64,000 bases of DNA from Hyperoplus lanceolatus (taxonomy: Eukaryota > Chordata > Actinopteri > Uranoscopiformes > Ammodytidae). The notes beneath the pieces are model-generated. The model was not told the DNA's origin. It did no database searches and saw only the letters and a list, made by a program, of their open reading frames with translations. Of the stretch, positions 32,876 to 43,850 are shown piece after piece. The stretch is taken from assembly GCA_026929865.2 (NCBI GenBank), contig CM049396.1, positions 38,032,501-38,096,500 on the forward strand, written 5' to 3'. Every line of letters starts with the position of its first letter. Positions within the stretch are counted from its first letter, which is position 1. A program made the position numbers and the translations under genes.

Positions 32876-33064
32876 TTTAATTTTTTTTTCAAGATATTTT
32901 TTTGGCATTTTTATGCTTTATTGATAGTGTAGAGACAGAGTTGAAATGGGGCAGAGAGGGGAGTGACATGCAGAGAACGACCGTGGGCTGGAATCGAACC
33001 CGGGTCCGCTGCTGGCCGAGGCCCATGGGGGGGACGCCCTACCAACTGAGCTAAGGGCGCCCCC
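32876..33064 (-). mobile_element. tRNA-derived SINE with intact Pol III boxes, antisense
   Basis: Read on the minus strand from 33064: GGGGGCGCCCTTAGCTCAG then TTGGTAGGGCG (A box), GGGTTCGATTCCAGCCC (B box), a body with CTCTCTGCCCCATTTC, and an A-rich tail. The head folds like a tRNA but the anticodon arm is unlike any tRNA gene I know. It belongs to the same family as 2660-2832. Confidence 0.8.
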
Positions 33065-33614
33065 TAATTACTTAAGCTTTAACTGGAAAGGAAATTAGCA
33101 TGATTCGACAATTTGTCGTCTGTAGGCAATATTTGAGCAATCACATTCAACTATGTAAATATTTACTTGAGTAAAGCCCTACTACACATTTGTACCTGAT
33201 TAATCATTAAAGGGTTTGCAGAAAGGTTTTAAATGACTTATTAACTTTGGTAACCCGAGGGCAATAATGCACGCACACTTGTAACTCTGTTTAGTGTCTG
33301 AAACCATGCTCACGGCATAACAGCCAAAGTATACACGAGACATTCAGGTGCAGAGCAATCACTAAGGACAATACGGCGGGGTACATAGTTAGGTTCCGGG
33401 GTGCAGGATATAAAAGGTTCTTTTACATTAGCCAACATTAAAGGAAGTCACACCTATATTGATTTTCTAAACTAATATTCATTGTCCCTTCAAAGCATCA
33501 AATTGACTGAATCAGCAGTATCTTGTCGTGAGGCTACTAAGTATATTTAAGGCTTGTCGTTGAGCTTTGTAAACTGAGTTCTAATTGTGTCCCCTCTGGT
33601 CTTTACCTTCTCAG
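33065..33614. other. intron end, nothing recognised
   Basis: Plain intron leading to the pyrimidine-rich acceptor CTTTACCTTCTCAG. Confidence 0.5.
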
Positions 33615-33685
33615 TTCCCGACACGGCCCCCACTGATGTCGGAGGTGGAGGCGGCACAAAGTCTGAATTAGTGATAACATGGGAG
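33615..33685 (+). CDS. cntn5: contactin exon, first part of FN3 domain 2
   Basis: A short 71-nt exon encoding PDTAPTDVGGGGGTKSE, then LVITWE. It enters in phase 1 (A plus TT gives Ile) and leaves in phase 0 at GAG/GTAAGT. It is the A-B strand part of FN2, with the conserved W. The run of five glycines is a feature I recall from contactin-3/4, whereas mammalian contactin-5 has a different linker there. The next intron is 15.3 kb, the longest in the window. Confidence 0.92.
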
Positions 33686-34286
33686 GTAAGTCATCCGTCA
33701 CGTTTTACTCTTCCTCTCCGTAGCCGAGTTATGCTTTTGCTTAATTGTGCAGAATTGAACGGAGTGATTTTTATGACCCACATTACTAGAGCGAGATATA
33801 CACACCTCTCCTCTGCCTCAGCCTCCCAGTGACATTTCTCCTGCCCTTTACAAAAATGCCCTGTACGGAGAGAGAGAGAGAGCACTTCTTCTTGAGGGTG
33901 TTTGGCCACAAGTACATAGCCATGCAGGAGGAAAGAGATAAAGCAAAAAAAGGTGATTGCTGAGTGTTCTAAGGCGGTAAAAGAAAGAGGGGGGGGCGTG
34001 TCTAATCACTGGAAGCCCTTATGGAGGAAAGAAGGTAACACTTTACAATAAGGGTACAGTAATTGGCTTGGCCTGCCATATCATGCACAAATTGTGGTGT
34101 GCAGTTGGAATTGATTTTGAATATCTTTTTACAGGAGAGGACTATCATCTTACCTTTTGTGTACAGTTCACAGTTGTGCCTTTCTATTGGTACTTTCGGC
34201 TCCTGTCTAGTCTGTATAGCGGGTTTTACATCCATCCTTTAACTTGTGCCTCTTTTTGGAGTCTCTGGCAAAACATCTTTACTCTT
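33686..34286. other. intron start with GA repeat and an orphan MITE end
   Basis: There is a short GA repeat at about 33868-33882, and at about 34035 a 'GGTAACACTTTACAATAAGGGTAC' end of the family seen at 8211-9353. Its partner end was not found. Confidence 0.45.
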
Positions 34287-36450
34287 ACGGCCTCTGCACA
34301 CATCCTGCGTCTACCTCTGGAGTGCGTCACCTTACCTTACTGCTGCGTCTCTCGCACTTTTCTCGGACACACATGGAACGTCTCAGCAGCTGCTGCTGCT
34401 GCAGCGCTGCTTCTAAAAGCCCTGTCTTTCTACATATAGTTTTCATAGATAATTAGGGGGCCAAGCCCGAGAAGGGCCTGGGACCGCGTTTTGCAGAGCA
34501 ACGCGGTTCCATAGCCCTGCTGGGCAGGGAACCCTTTTGTTTTTGTAGGGATTATTCTTATTCTTCCATGTGTAAAAAGTGGTAAAAGTGGTGCTGCAGC
34601 CCAAACCGTAAAGGGTTGGGACATGCCACTTGCAAGGCTTATCCAGGTCCGTGCCTGGTACGCAGACACAAAAATTCAGACATGCCGGCCACTAGGTGGC
34701 GCTACAACAAAGGAAAAGGCGTTTTGGGCTATAACTTCTGCACCGAAAGTCCGACAGTCAAAAACTTTATATCCACAGATGCACACAAGTCAGATGCATC
34801 TTTTGAGATAGGCCACGCCCATTTGCGTATATATACATTTTTCGCTACATCGCAAAAACTGTGTCAGTCACCAAAACATACTCCTCCTAGAGTTTTTGCC
34901 CGATTTGGACGAAACCAAAAGCATTATGCTCTACCGACTCCCACGAGCAAAAGTTGGTCAAATAATTTTTCTACGACCAACGGAAGACCAAACGGTAGCG
35001 CTTTAAAGATTCGCGCAAATCCGTAAAAAAAAAAAAAAGGGATTTTCTTGAAACTCAAGGGAGACTATCATGGGCCATACCTGAGTCTATAAAAAAAATA
35101 TGGCCATAAAATTCCTATGTATGCCGGACTTATTAAAAAAAATTGTTTCTCAATTTTTTTGCCTGTTTTCTCCATTTCCTAAGTGTTTAGGCGGGAAAAT
35201 TCAAAAAAGTCTCTTTACAATGGAGAGGTTGACAATTTGATTTTGCTATAACTCCCCAACCGAACATCGCACATTCAAAAACTTGACATCCACTTCTTTG
35301 GTACATTGAGCTGCATCTTTCTATCTAACGTAGTTTGGCCAATGTCATCCATAGGGGGCGCCAAAACCACAAAAAGCAAAGAAAACGCGTTTGGGGCTAT
35401 AACTCCTACACCAAAAGTCCGACAGTCAAAAACCTTATATCCACAGATGCACACAAGTCAGCTGCATCTTTTGGGATAGGCCACGCCCATTTGCGTATGG
35501 GATCTTCTTCGCTACATCGCAAAAACTGTGTCAGTCACCAAAACACACTCCACCTACAGTTTTTGCCCGATTTGGACGAAACCAAAAGCATTATGCTCTA
35601 CGACCCAAATTTGGATAAGGAATTTTTCTACGACCATCGGAAGACCAAACGGTAGCGCTTTAAAGATTTGCACATTAGCTACCTTGTACCAAACTGCTCC
35701 TAAATCCAAAACGATTCATCCTATTAACACCAAACTTCACACAAGTGTTTGTCCTATGGTTCTCAGGTTGGTTCTACTTTTTTTAAATTGCTCCAAAAGG
35801 GGGCACCAAAAACACACTTGAGCATCTTTCTCTGCGATCTTTTTGCCTTTTGGTCTATAACTCCCAAACCAAACATCCCACATTCAAAAACTTTACATCC
35901 CCGGATTCCGTGAAGCGAGTGGCCGGCGCCGCGGACTACGACACCCCATCCCGAGTCGCGTGGGAGGATTGGCCCCCGGTCACAACTGCTTGCAGTTCTA
36001 GTTCCCATTAAAAATGAAGTTCTTTCGTGTCATTTATGATGCATATGATTTATATTGAGTCTAATATTGAGTCTGGACAGTAATCCGTGCGCCCCATTGC
36101 CTTTTTTTTTATTTTTTTCACATTTTCGCTTGTTTTGAAAGGGACACATCAGGAAATGGTGAAACTACAGCGAAAGCTGCCGGTATGAAGTCAATATGAC
36201 TCTCAGCAGAGTATTTCTCTATCAGTTAAAGCAGATAGACCCGAGAGAGACGCGCGGCTCTCAGAAAAAAATAGGCGAGCCTCCTGAGGTAAAGGGGAGC
36301 GTCGCTGCAGACGTGCCTCCAACGTGCATCAGCAGTGCGTCTGAGGTTGGATGTGTGCCCGCTCTAGGTTGATTACACGGTCAGTGACAAAAAGTCAGAC
36401 GCAGACGCGAGGTAGACGCGCAGTAGAGGTAGGATGTGTGTGGAGGCCGT
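34287..36450. mobile_element. TIR element enclosing the GGGGGCC repeat
   Basis: ACGGCCTCTGCACACATCCTG at the left and the complement of 'CATCCTACCTC...' ending GGAGGCCGT at the right form imperfect inverted ends of about 45 bp. They enclose a different element, 34448-36010. A target duplication is not clear. No protein remnant. Confidence 0.5.
34448..36010. mobile_element. GGGGGCCAAGCCC repeat element with internal higher-order repeats
   Basis: It starts 'AGGGGGCCAAGCCCGAGAAG' and ends near 'GGATTGGCCCCCGGTCAC'; the outer nine bases are inverted. Inside, a module starting CTATAACT occurs at 34729, 35246, 35397 and 35855. The first and third copies match over about 300 bases, and the second and fourth match each other better, giving an A-B-A-B order with a period of about 610-670 bases. 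No credible protein is encoded on either strand. Confidence 0.6.
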
Positions 36451-36453
36451 TAG

Positions 36454-36539
36454 GGCGCACTCACACTAGGCCATCTGTACTGTGCCCAAGTACGTTTGCC
36501 TCCTAAAGTCACATAAAGTTTGACCAGTGTGAGTGCGCC
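36454..36539. repeat. short hairpin element
   Basis: GGCGCACTCACACT (36454-36467) and AGTGTGAGTGCGCC (36526-36539) are perfect inverted repeats around a 58-base loop. It is probably a remnant or end pair of a small MITE. Confidence 0.6.
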
Positions 36540-36545
36540 ATCAGT

Positions 36546-36767
36546 ACTCTAGCAGTAACACGGTACACTTTCACGGCCATGGGACATTTGGGAGATGTGT
36601 ACTCAGGCCACAGTGCAGATGCTAATGAAGCTGACACGCTCACAAGCATGCGCATAGACGTCGATCCTGACGTCAATTTATGAGGTATGCACATAGTCGG
36701 TAAACGTTAAAACGTAGGCTACTAGTCGGCACCAGAAATATAGTCCGTTAGTAATTTATTGCCTATC
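36546..36767. mobile_element. left flank of the Gypsy insertion, hAT-derived
   Basis: 'CTACTAGTCGGCACCAGAA' at about 36719-36737 matches 47626-47644 inside the hAT relic at 47297-48858. So the Gypsy element landed in another copy of that hAT. Confidence 0.55.
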
Positions 36768-36913
36768 TGTAGTGTTTTACCTCGTATTACCACTAAAGAC
36801 ATTACAACGCCGGGACCGTTTAACATGCTGCTTTATTCACATACCTCCGGTAATACACAACCCACGGGAGACCTGACGTCACCACGTATTAACGTGGGAT
36901 GCCATACACTACA
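36768..36913 (-). repeat. 3' LTR of the Gypsy element
   Basis: It is 146 bp, unusually short for a Gypsy element. On the minus strand it contains AATAAA (complement of TTTATT near 36833). The polypurine tract is just inside at about 36914-36927. Confidence 0.88.
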
Positions 36914-37072
36914 TCCCTCCCCTTCTTAGATGATAACTTACATCAGTATAACTTGTAATAACACTAACTGTTAATACTGATACTAATACTAATAAACATA
37001 CATTTGGGCTCAACTATTAAATTGTATGTAACAGAACATGACCTGAATGGCAAGGGGTGGACTACCCTGCCA

Positions 37073-38155
37073 TTAAGACAAATGCTGGGGATTATTCTGC
37101 TCCACTGTCTGTCTGTCTAAACGATACTCAACAAGGTGAGTTGGCATTCTCCTGGTTCTCTGAGGTCTAGTGTCCTGTTCAGGGATTTCAATTGGTGCTG
37201 TGTCAGCAGGTTGAGTGACCAAACTCTCTCCTGCAGCACAGATTGGCACAACTGTCTCTGGTTCAGGCTGAACCCACCGCTTCACAAACAACACATGACG
37301 CATTATCTTCTTGCCGTCCCTTTCAAGAATGACTGAACATCCTTTTCGTTCCACCACAGTGTAGGGGTCTTGTTCAAACGGTGTTGACAGTTTATTTTGT
37401 TTCTGCTGACGGAGCAGGACTGTGTCACCCTGCTTCACAGTGCTGTCTTTTGCTCTTCTGGTTCTGTCTACATCCACACGTCCCTTCTCCTTCCTCACAG
37501 CATCAGTCCTGCGAACAGCAGCATCCAGTCCTGCCGGTTGCAACTGGTTTTTCGCTGACAGTTCAGGAAGCTTGGTTCTGACCTGGCGGTTCAAGAGTAG
37601 CTCGGCCGGACTGCGGCCTGTAACACAGTGTGGCGTGCTGCGGTAAGCCATTAGAAAACATCAAGCTCACTGCGCCAGTCTTTGCCTTCAGCGTGTGCTG
37701 CACGTATTGCTTTACAAAGTGTCCGGTTTTGCCTTTCAACTTCCTCGTTTGCCTGAGGCCAATATGGTGTAACACAGCGATGTTTGATTCCACTCTCCTG
37801 CAGATATGTTTCAAACTCTTTTGACACAAAAAGGCGTGCCGTTGTCAGTTACTACAGACTCTGGGATTCCATGAGTCGCAAATAAGTGTCTCAGACATTT
37901 TATTATGTTCACTGATGTGAGGCTTCTGAGGATATCGACACTTACCCATCTAGAGTAGTAATCAGTTACTACCAGTAGATGGTCTCCTGATGGGAATGGT
38001 CCACACATGTCCATTGCAAGCGTATGCCACGGTTTAGCAGGAAGCTCGGACTTCGTAGTAGGAACATTCTGTGAAGTCGAGTTATTGAGCTGACAAGCAT
38101 GACATGACCTCACTAACTACTCTGCTTCACGATCGATTCCAGGCCATCACACTTT
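37073..38155 (-). pseudogene. Gypsy integrase remnant
   Basis: The core shows MDMCGPFPSGDHLLVVTDY with the first catalytic Asp and VVTDNGTPF with the second. After a frameshift, ANEEVERQNR supplies the third (Glu), followed by a C-terminal region with RSPAELLLNR. The zinc-binding part (HEGHQG...CHACQ) spans about 38090-38215 and carries two stops. It joins directly to the RNase H region upstream. Confidence 0.85.
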
Positions 38156-38960
38156 TGTTCTCAGTCTTTGTTTTGTTTTGACTATTCCTTGATGTCCTTC
38201 ATGCGCTAACATCAGCGTCTGTTGTCGTGCTGCCTGAGGAACAACAATCCGGGAACCTCTCAGGACTATTTTCCCAACAGTGGAGAGCTCAGTTTTGACG
38301 GTTTGATAAGCAGCCTCACATTTACTCCAGTCACCAGTCTCGATACAGCTCCTTACAGTAGCTAGAGTGCAGTCCTCTGCTGACAAGTTCTCCATTTGTT
38401 GTGTTGTGAAAGCATGCGGCACTGCATGTTGAGCCACGTAGTAGACATGATCCTCCATGGTGCCAATTTGTACGGGCGGGTTGACTGTGAGGCATGACAG
38501 CGAATCAGCTGCCTTCTGTGGGCCTGGCTTATACACCACTTTGAAACGATAGGGTTGCAGCCGCAGAGCCCACCTTTCAATTCTTGCTAGCAGTTTGGAC
38601 TTTGGTGAGTAGATAGTTTCGAGTGGCTTGTGATCCGTCACCATCACAAACTCTTTGCCGTAGAGAAACACATGAAACTTCTCACATGCCCACACAATGG
38701 CAAGGGCTTCTCTTTCAGTTTGAGAATAGCGGCGCTCTATGTCAGATAAAGCTCGGCTGGCGTAATAGACAGGCTTGTGTGTTCCTTCACTTTGCTTCTG
38801 GCTCAGTATTGCACCTAATCCCACTGGACTGGCATCCACAACCACATGTGTCTCTGCATCCTGGCTGAAATATGCCATTACATGCGAACTGGCTAGCTGT
38901 CTCTTTAGCTCCACGAATGCCGTTTCCTGCTCTGACCTCCATGTCTATTTGCAGGATTGC
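38147..38960 (-). pseudogene. Gypsy RNase H remnant
   Basis: A long clean frame has VVVDASPVGLGAILSQ (catalytic Asp), YYASRALSDIERRYSQTERE, VMVTDHKPLETIY, and a tether region up to the integrase zinc finger. Upstream the frame also reads PLRRLTR and then an in-frame TAG before TWRSEQETAFVELK. The catalytic residues I can place are kept. Confidence 0.88.
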
Positions 38961-39001
38961 CTCGTGAGCCTCCTCAGTGGTTCTGGGGTTCTGGTTGTGG
39001 G

Positions 39002-39312
39002 GCGGCAGTGGCGAAGTGGGTAGGGAGTTTGCCTCTGGTGTGCAGGGTCGGAGGTTCGATCCCCCTCTCCCCGCCACATGTCGAAGTGTCCCTGGGCGAG
39101 ACACTGAACCCCGAATTGCTCCTGATAGTTAGCTTAGTTAGCTTAGCACCCTAGTGCTAAGCCTACCCTGCGTGGTAGCTGCTGCTATCGGTGTATGAAT
39201 GTGTGTGTGACTGGGTGAATGTGTACAAAAACAATGTAAAGCGCTTTGGGTCTGTGATAAACGGAGATATAGTGCTATACAAGTCCATTTACCATTTACC
39301 ATACCATTTACC
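39002..39312 (+). mobile_element. tRNA-derived SINE inserted in the Gypsy RT
   Basis: The head GGCGGCAGTGGCGAAGTGG leads to a B box GGTTCGATCCCC, then 'GTGTCCCTGGGCGAGACACTGAACCCC', and a tail 'GTAAAGCGCTTTGGG...ATTTACCATT'. The family is the one called AFC-like in cichlids, as I recall. The Gypsy frame reads NLATTSE before it and PLRRLTR after it, so the insertion point is exact to a few bases. Other copies are at 49612-49905 and 51640-52165. Confidence 0.8.
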
Positions 39313-39796
39313 ATTCTGATGTCGTGGCCAGATTAGGGATTAATCTCCCACAGTAGTTAACAAGCCCTAGGAAACTCCTCACCTCAGCCGCATTTGTTGG
39401 TCGACGTGTGTTTTCCACTGCCTCGATCTTTGACTGCGCTGCTCCTATGTCATTTTTGGAAAGTACATGACCCATAAATTTCAGTTGTGACATCCGAAAC
39501 TGGCACTTTTTGCTGTTGACTGTCAGCTGTCTCTCTTGCAGCTGTTGCAAGACTTGGTGTAGTCTTTCATCGTGCTGTTGAATGGTCTCACCTGAAACAA
39601 TGATGTCATCCAATATGTTGTGCACTCCTGGGACGCCTTGTAGGACTTGGCTGATGATGTGCTGATAAATCTCAGGTGCAGATGAGATTCCAAACAGCAG
39701 CCTCTTGTAACGCCACAACCCTGTGTGTGAGACAAATGTGGTGAGCGACTTGGATTCAGGTTTTAATTCTATCTGATGATATCCGCACTTCAGATC
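39308..39796 (-). pseudogene. Gypsy reverse transcriptase, C-terminal part
   Basis: It encodes DLKCGYHQIELKPES, then WRYKRLLFGISSAPEIYQ and the catalytic box in VHNILDDIIVSG, then RSFLGLVNYCGRLIP. The tyrosine of the usual YxDD is Ile here, though both Asp are kept. The N-terminal part lies at about 42023-42130 on the other side of a 2.2-kb insertion. Confidence 0.88.
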
Positions 39797-40188
39797 ATAG
39801 ATAGTAAGTAATATGGATGTAGCATCCGGGCTGACCTCAGTTATTCACACGGCATCCAATAATCCTGGTTTGTGCGAGTCGCCATCTTGTGAGATTTTTA
39901 CTCCGCCTCACTCCTCTTGCCGAAAAGGGGAATCGACGTGACGTCGGGGGGAGGGAGATAGCTGACGTATACCTCCGAGGCAAAGTCAGGGACAACGGGC
40001 GGAGAGCTGTCACTCAAGAGATAGCGCCAATACATTTTAACCTCCGAAAGAATAAAAACTAGCGTGGGCCAAAAAAAATCACCCCACTCAGTGTTGTCAT
40101 GGAGATATGACCTAAACATACAGAGTAAAATGGTTTTGTGGCCCATTATGACATCTTCAACTAGAAACTTTGCACTTTTAACTCAGAG

Positions 40189-41364
40189 ATGAAAAGTGCA
40201 AGGCAGTCTTTCTTTTCTGACATCATCACCAAAAACAACAACAATGCACGTGCCCTGTTTGCTACTGTCGACAGATTAACAAACCCTCCTGTGTCAGTAG
40301 CGTCTGAACATCTCTCCACGAGGGCCTGCAATGAATTTGCCTCCTTCTTTACTGAGAAAATTCACCAAATTAGACAAGCTGTCACTGCATCAATACAAAG
40401 TTCAACATATGTGTCATCGCTATGCCCACTTAAAATCAATCCAAATGCAATGACACAATTTTATCTGATAAACCACAAAAACCTGGAGGACATTATACAA
40501 CACCTGAACTCCTCCTCCTGTTGTCTTGACATTCTTCCCACAGGCTTCTTTAAAACTGTTTTTAGCTGTATGGCCTCAGATGTTCTACAAATTGTCAACA
40601 TGTCCCTTCGGACAGGTGTATTCCCACAGGCCCTGAAAACAGCAGTCATCAAACCACTCCTAAAAAAGAACAATCTAGAGACATTGCTCATGAACAATTA
40701 TAGGCCCATATCTAACCTACCATTTTTAAGCAAAATCATTGAAAAAGCTGTTTATCAACAGCTAAATAACTACTTAGCAATGAACAACTGCTTTGATGTT
40801 TTCCAGTCAGGATTTCGACAACACCACAGCACTGAGACTGCTCTGGTTAAGGTCCTCAATGACATCCACTTAAACACAGACAGTGGCAAAAGTTCTGTTT
40901 TAGTTTTACTGGATCTCAGTGCGGCTTTTGACACAGTTGACCACAGCATATTACTAGATCGACTAGCAAACTGGGTTGGACTCTCTGGAACTGTACTAAA
41001 CTGGTTTGAATCCTACTTAAAGGACAGAGACTACTATGTGTCAATAGGCAATTTCACATCTGAGCGGACACATATTGAATGCGGGGTCCCCCAAGCTTCC
41101 ATTCTTGGGCCTCTTCTGTTTAACATCTACATGCTCCCACTAGCTCAGATTATGAATAAGAACAAATTATGCTACCATAATTATGCAGACGACACACAAA
41201 TGTACATAACCATATCACCAGGAGACTACAGTCCGATACAAGCACTGAGTAAGTGCATTGAACAAATCAATGATTGGATGTGCCAAAATTTCCTTCAATT
41301 AAACAACGACAAAACTGAAGTAATTGTCTTTGGTGCCAAAGATGAACAATTAAAAGTCCACTAG
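40189..41364 (+). pseudogene. L2-like reverse transcriptase, main part
   Basis: A 391-codon open frame with [47 protein letters not shown] (catalytic Asp), [16 protein letters not shown], and the catalytic NYADDTQMY. It ends [11 protein letters not shown] followed by a stop, where family members continue. The usual GVPQGS is GVPQAS here. The reading frame is well kept for a truncated copy, which suggests modest age. Confidence 0.88.
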
Positions 41365-41374
41365 GACCAAAAAA

Positions 41375-41701
41375 GTGGATCACATTACCCCAGTTCTGAG
41401 GTCTTTACACTGGCTTCCTGTCACTCAAAGAATTGATTTCAAAATACTGATGTTGGTTTATAAAGCACTAAATGGTTTAGCGCCAAAATACATTACTGAT
41501 CTGCTGATACGTTATGAACCGTCCAGAGCCCTTAGGTTGTCTGGGACAGGTTTACTTACAGTCCCAAGAGTTAGGACTAAACGAGGAGAAGCAGCTTTTA
41601 GTTTTTATGCACCAAATATCAAAACTCCCAGAAAACTGAGGTCTGCTGCATCCCTCAGTTCTTTTAAATCGAGTCTGAAGACTTTTCTGTTTCCATTTTA
41701 A
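41375..41701 (+). pseudogene. L2-like RT, C-terminal part
   Basis: DHITPVLRSLHWLPVTQRID, then YKALNGLAPKYITDLL and SSFKSSLKTFLFPF are the standard C-terminal motifs of L2-type RT proteins. It is separated from the main part by a stop and an internal deletion. Confidence 0.85.
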
Positions 41702-42022
41702 CCTGTACTTTTTATTTTATTTAAATGTTTTACTTCTTTTCATTTGCTTTTAAATGTCTTCTAATGTGTTTTATGTATTTTAATCTTGCCCCTGTAAAGC
41801 ACTTTGAGTGGCCTTGTGTTTGAATTGTGCTATATAAATAAACTTTCCTTGCCTTGCCTTGCCCAGGCTGTAAATAGGTTTAATAAGACTTTGAAAAAAC
41901 AACAAGTGAGTCAAAGAAAAACTGCTCGTCTTGGCGCCACCCCCCCCCAGTGGCACTTTCTGGTTACTACAGTTGTAGGTCACTTCCTTATTGCCGGTAA
42001 AAATCGCTGAGGTTGGGGCTTG

Positions 42023-42190
42023 CTTCAGATCCAACTTTGAAAACACTGTGGCTCCTGTCATGTCCTCCAGTATTTCATCTATGATGGGGATAGGGTGCCG
42101 TTCACGCACTATGGCTTCATTTGCTCTTGTCTTGGCTCTTTCTTCCCATGGACAACAACTAGCGGACAACAACTAGCGGCGACACCCATG
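42023..42190 (-). pseudogene. Gypsy reverse transcriptase, N-terminal part
   Basis: It encodes RERHPIPIIDEILEDMTGA, then FSKLDLK, the first RT motifs. A direct duplication of about 15 bases near 42155-42180 ('TAGCGGACAACAAC') breaks the frame upstream, where PWVSPLVVV can still be read. Confidence 0.75.
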
Positions 42191-42304
42191 GCGTTGGTCC
42201 GCTTACTCTCTCTATGACATCCATCTCCTTAAGTTCTTTGATTTTTTTATCCACTTGTTTCCTTAAACTGAATGGTATTCAGCGAACAGGCTGGGCTACT
42301 GTCT

Positions 42305-43064
42305 TTACAGTAGGCTACTGTCCACATGCAGCACCAGCTGAAAATATTTCAGTTTTCCTAGGCCATGAAAACAGTTTCTGTATGTCTCCTCCAAGTCAGC
42401 CACGAAAGCTGCTGTGTCTTTTGGTTGCACTGTATTCACTTGTTCGATAGGACCGATATGAAGCAGTCCCAACTGTACAGCAGTCTTTCTCCCCAGCACA
42501 CAAATCTGTGCTTCTTCAATCACTTGGATTTTGGCAGTGACAGTTTCTGATTTTCCACTTGCTTTAAAATCAGCCATTAAAATCCCTTTTACATGGAGTG
42601 ATGTTTTTGAGCCAAATGGATAGACTTGCTTCTCTGGGCACTGTAGTTTGATGTTACTTTTGGACTTTAGCCCCTGAATCAATTAACATTTCCACTGGCT
42701 GCTCGTTTACCCGTACTGTTAGTGTTCCATCCTCAACACTATCATTCACTGTGAACACATGGTCACTTTTACTGTCACTGGGTTGTTTGTGTGTGTCTGT
42801 GGTTGTTACTCTGTTTACTTTATTTGTTTTCTTCATTTTACACATTACAGCAAAATGTCCTTCTTTGTCACAGTTATTGTACCTTTTGTTTTTTGTTACT
42901 GTGCACTCACGACTTAAATTACCTTCACGTCCACACCGGAAACATTTAGTTCCGTGCTCATTTCGTGGTGACTGATTCTGAGTTGTGGAGACTCTGGGTC
43001 TTACCGTTTTGCCCCTCCCTCTCGCAGGTCTCTTCTCCACAGCGTTAATAGTCAATTTTCCCAT
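42305..43064 (-). pseudogene. Gypsy nucleocapsid and protease region
   Basis: Two zinc knuckles are seen: CFRCGREGNLSREC, where the usual His is Asn, and YNNCDKEGHFAVMC, where the first Cys is Tyr. They are followed by the aspartic protease motif EMLIDSGA. A further frame with GKSETVTAKIQVIE and GRKTAVQLGLL carries the protease tail and linker to RT. There is a frameshift near 42660. Confidence 0.8.
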
Positions 43065-43073
43065 TCTTGCAGC

Positions 43074-43302
43074 CTAGTGATCAGCTGCCTCCATTGTCCG
43101 TGCAATATCCAGGAAACCTTGGAGTTTAAGGTCTTTCTGTAGCCGTCGGTGCAGCTGGTATGAAATGCACTTGTCAATCACTTGGTCACGGATGAAATCG
43201 TCCTTGTTATCTCCGAACTCACACGTTGCTGCAAGCTTCTTTAATCGGCTCACAAAACTGTCCATAGACTCCTCTTGTGCTTGTTCTGCTTGTCTTCACA
43301 TA
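43074..43302 (-). pseudogene. Gypsy gag, 3' part
   Basis: It encodes SFVSRLKKLAATCEFGD, then DDFIRDQVIDKC, the typical second half of a Gypsy capsid. Its 5' part is at 45341-45629, on the far side of the Tc1 insertion. Confidence 0.82.
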
Positions 43303-43468
43303 CAGTATCTCACAACAGTGAGTACAGCCCTCACATTTCTTCAAATATTTCATTATATCTTTCCATGGGACAACACTGAATAAATGACACTTTGATACAA
43401 TATAAAGTAGTCAGTGTACAGCTTATATAACAGTGTACATTTACTGTTTCCAAATTGGGCCCAAAGTG

Positions 43469-43850
43469 TCAATACTTTGTGTGGCCACCATTATTTTCCA
43501 GCACTGCCTTAACCCTCTTGGGCATGTAGTTCACCAGAGCTTCACAGGTTGCAACTGGAACCCTCTTCCACCCATTCATGACAGCATCACGGAGCTGGTG
43601 GATATTAGAGTCCTTGCGCTCCTCCACCTTCCGTTTGAGGATGCCCCAAAGATGCTCAATAGGGTTTGGGTCCGGAGACATGCTTGGCCAGGCCATAGCC
43701 TCTACCCTCAGCTTCTTTAGCAAGGCAGTGGTCGTCCTGGAGGTGTGTTTGGGGTCGTTATCATGTTGCAATACTGCCCTGTGGCCCAGTTTACGAAGGT
43801 TGAGTACACAGAGGTTGGCTTTGGAAAATAGACGTATGAGTGCCCCCGGC
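43469..43850 (-). pseudogene. Tc1 transposase C-terminus, inverted copy
   Basis: The minus strand encodes RAVLQHDNDPKHTS (second catalytic Asp), SMSPDPNPIEHLWGILK (Glu), and the family ending NNGGHTKY. It is open over about 110 codons but has no start of its own. Confidence 0.85.

Larger units (their letters stand above)
40147..41866 (+). mobile_element. L2-like LINE, 5'-truncated
   Basis: The copy lacks the endonuclease and starts inside the region before the RT. It ends with 'GTAAAGCACTTTGAGTGG...TATATAAATAAA' and a short CTTGC repeat, the typical L2/CR1-group tail without poly-A. It lies sense to the host gene, inside a MITE inside the Gypsy element. Confidence 0.85.
39797..42022. mobile_element. 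MITE inserted in the Gypsy RT, itself split by a LINE
   Basis: CTTCAGATC occurs on both sides (39788-39796 and 42023-42031), a 9-bp duplication of RT codons. The left part (39797-40146) matches 3807-4147, and the right part starts at about 41867. Between them is an L2-like LINE. A 9-bp duplication would suit Mutator-like elements and an 8-bp one hAT; the inverted ends are poor, so the class is open. Confidence 0.7.

Noticed and set aside
32990-33064. tRNA genes suggested by A and B boxes (also near 2700, 17600, 39030, 51690, 56500, 59020, 62060)
   Set aside because: Each is followed by a shared SINE body and tail and occurs in several copies; none folds as a standard tRNA with a proper anticodon arm by eye.
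37136-39154. Plus-strand frames across the Gypsy pol region
   Set aside because: They are shadows of the minus-strand integrase and RNase H, which show the conserved motifs.
40189-41364. Longest open frame in the window (391 codons) as a host gene
   Set aside because: It carries the reverse transcriptase boxes of an L2-like LINE ([15 protein letters not shown]), lacks the endonuclease, and ends in a typical LINE tail.
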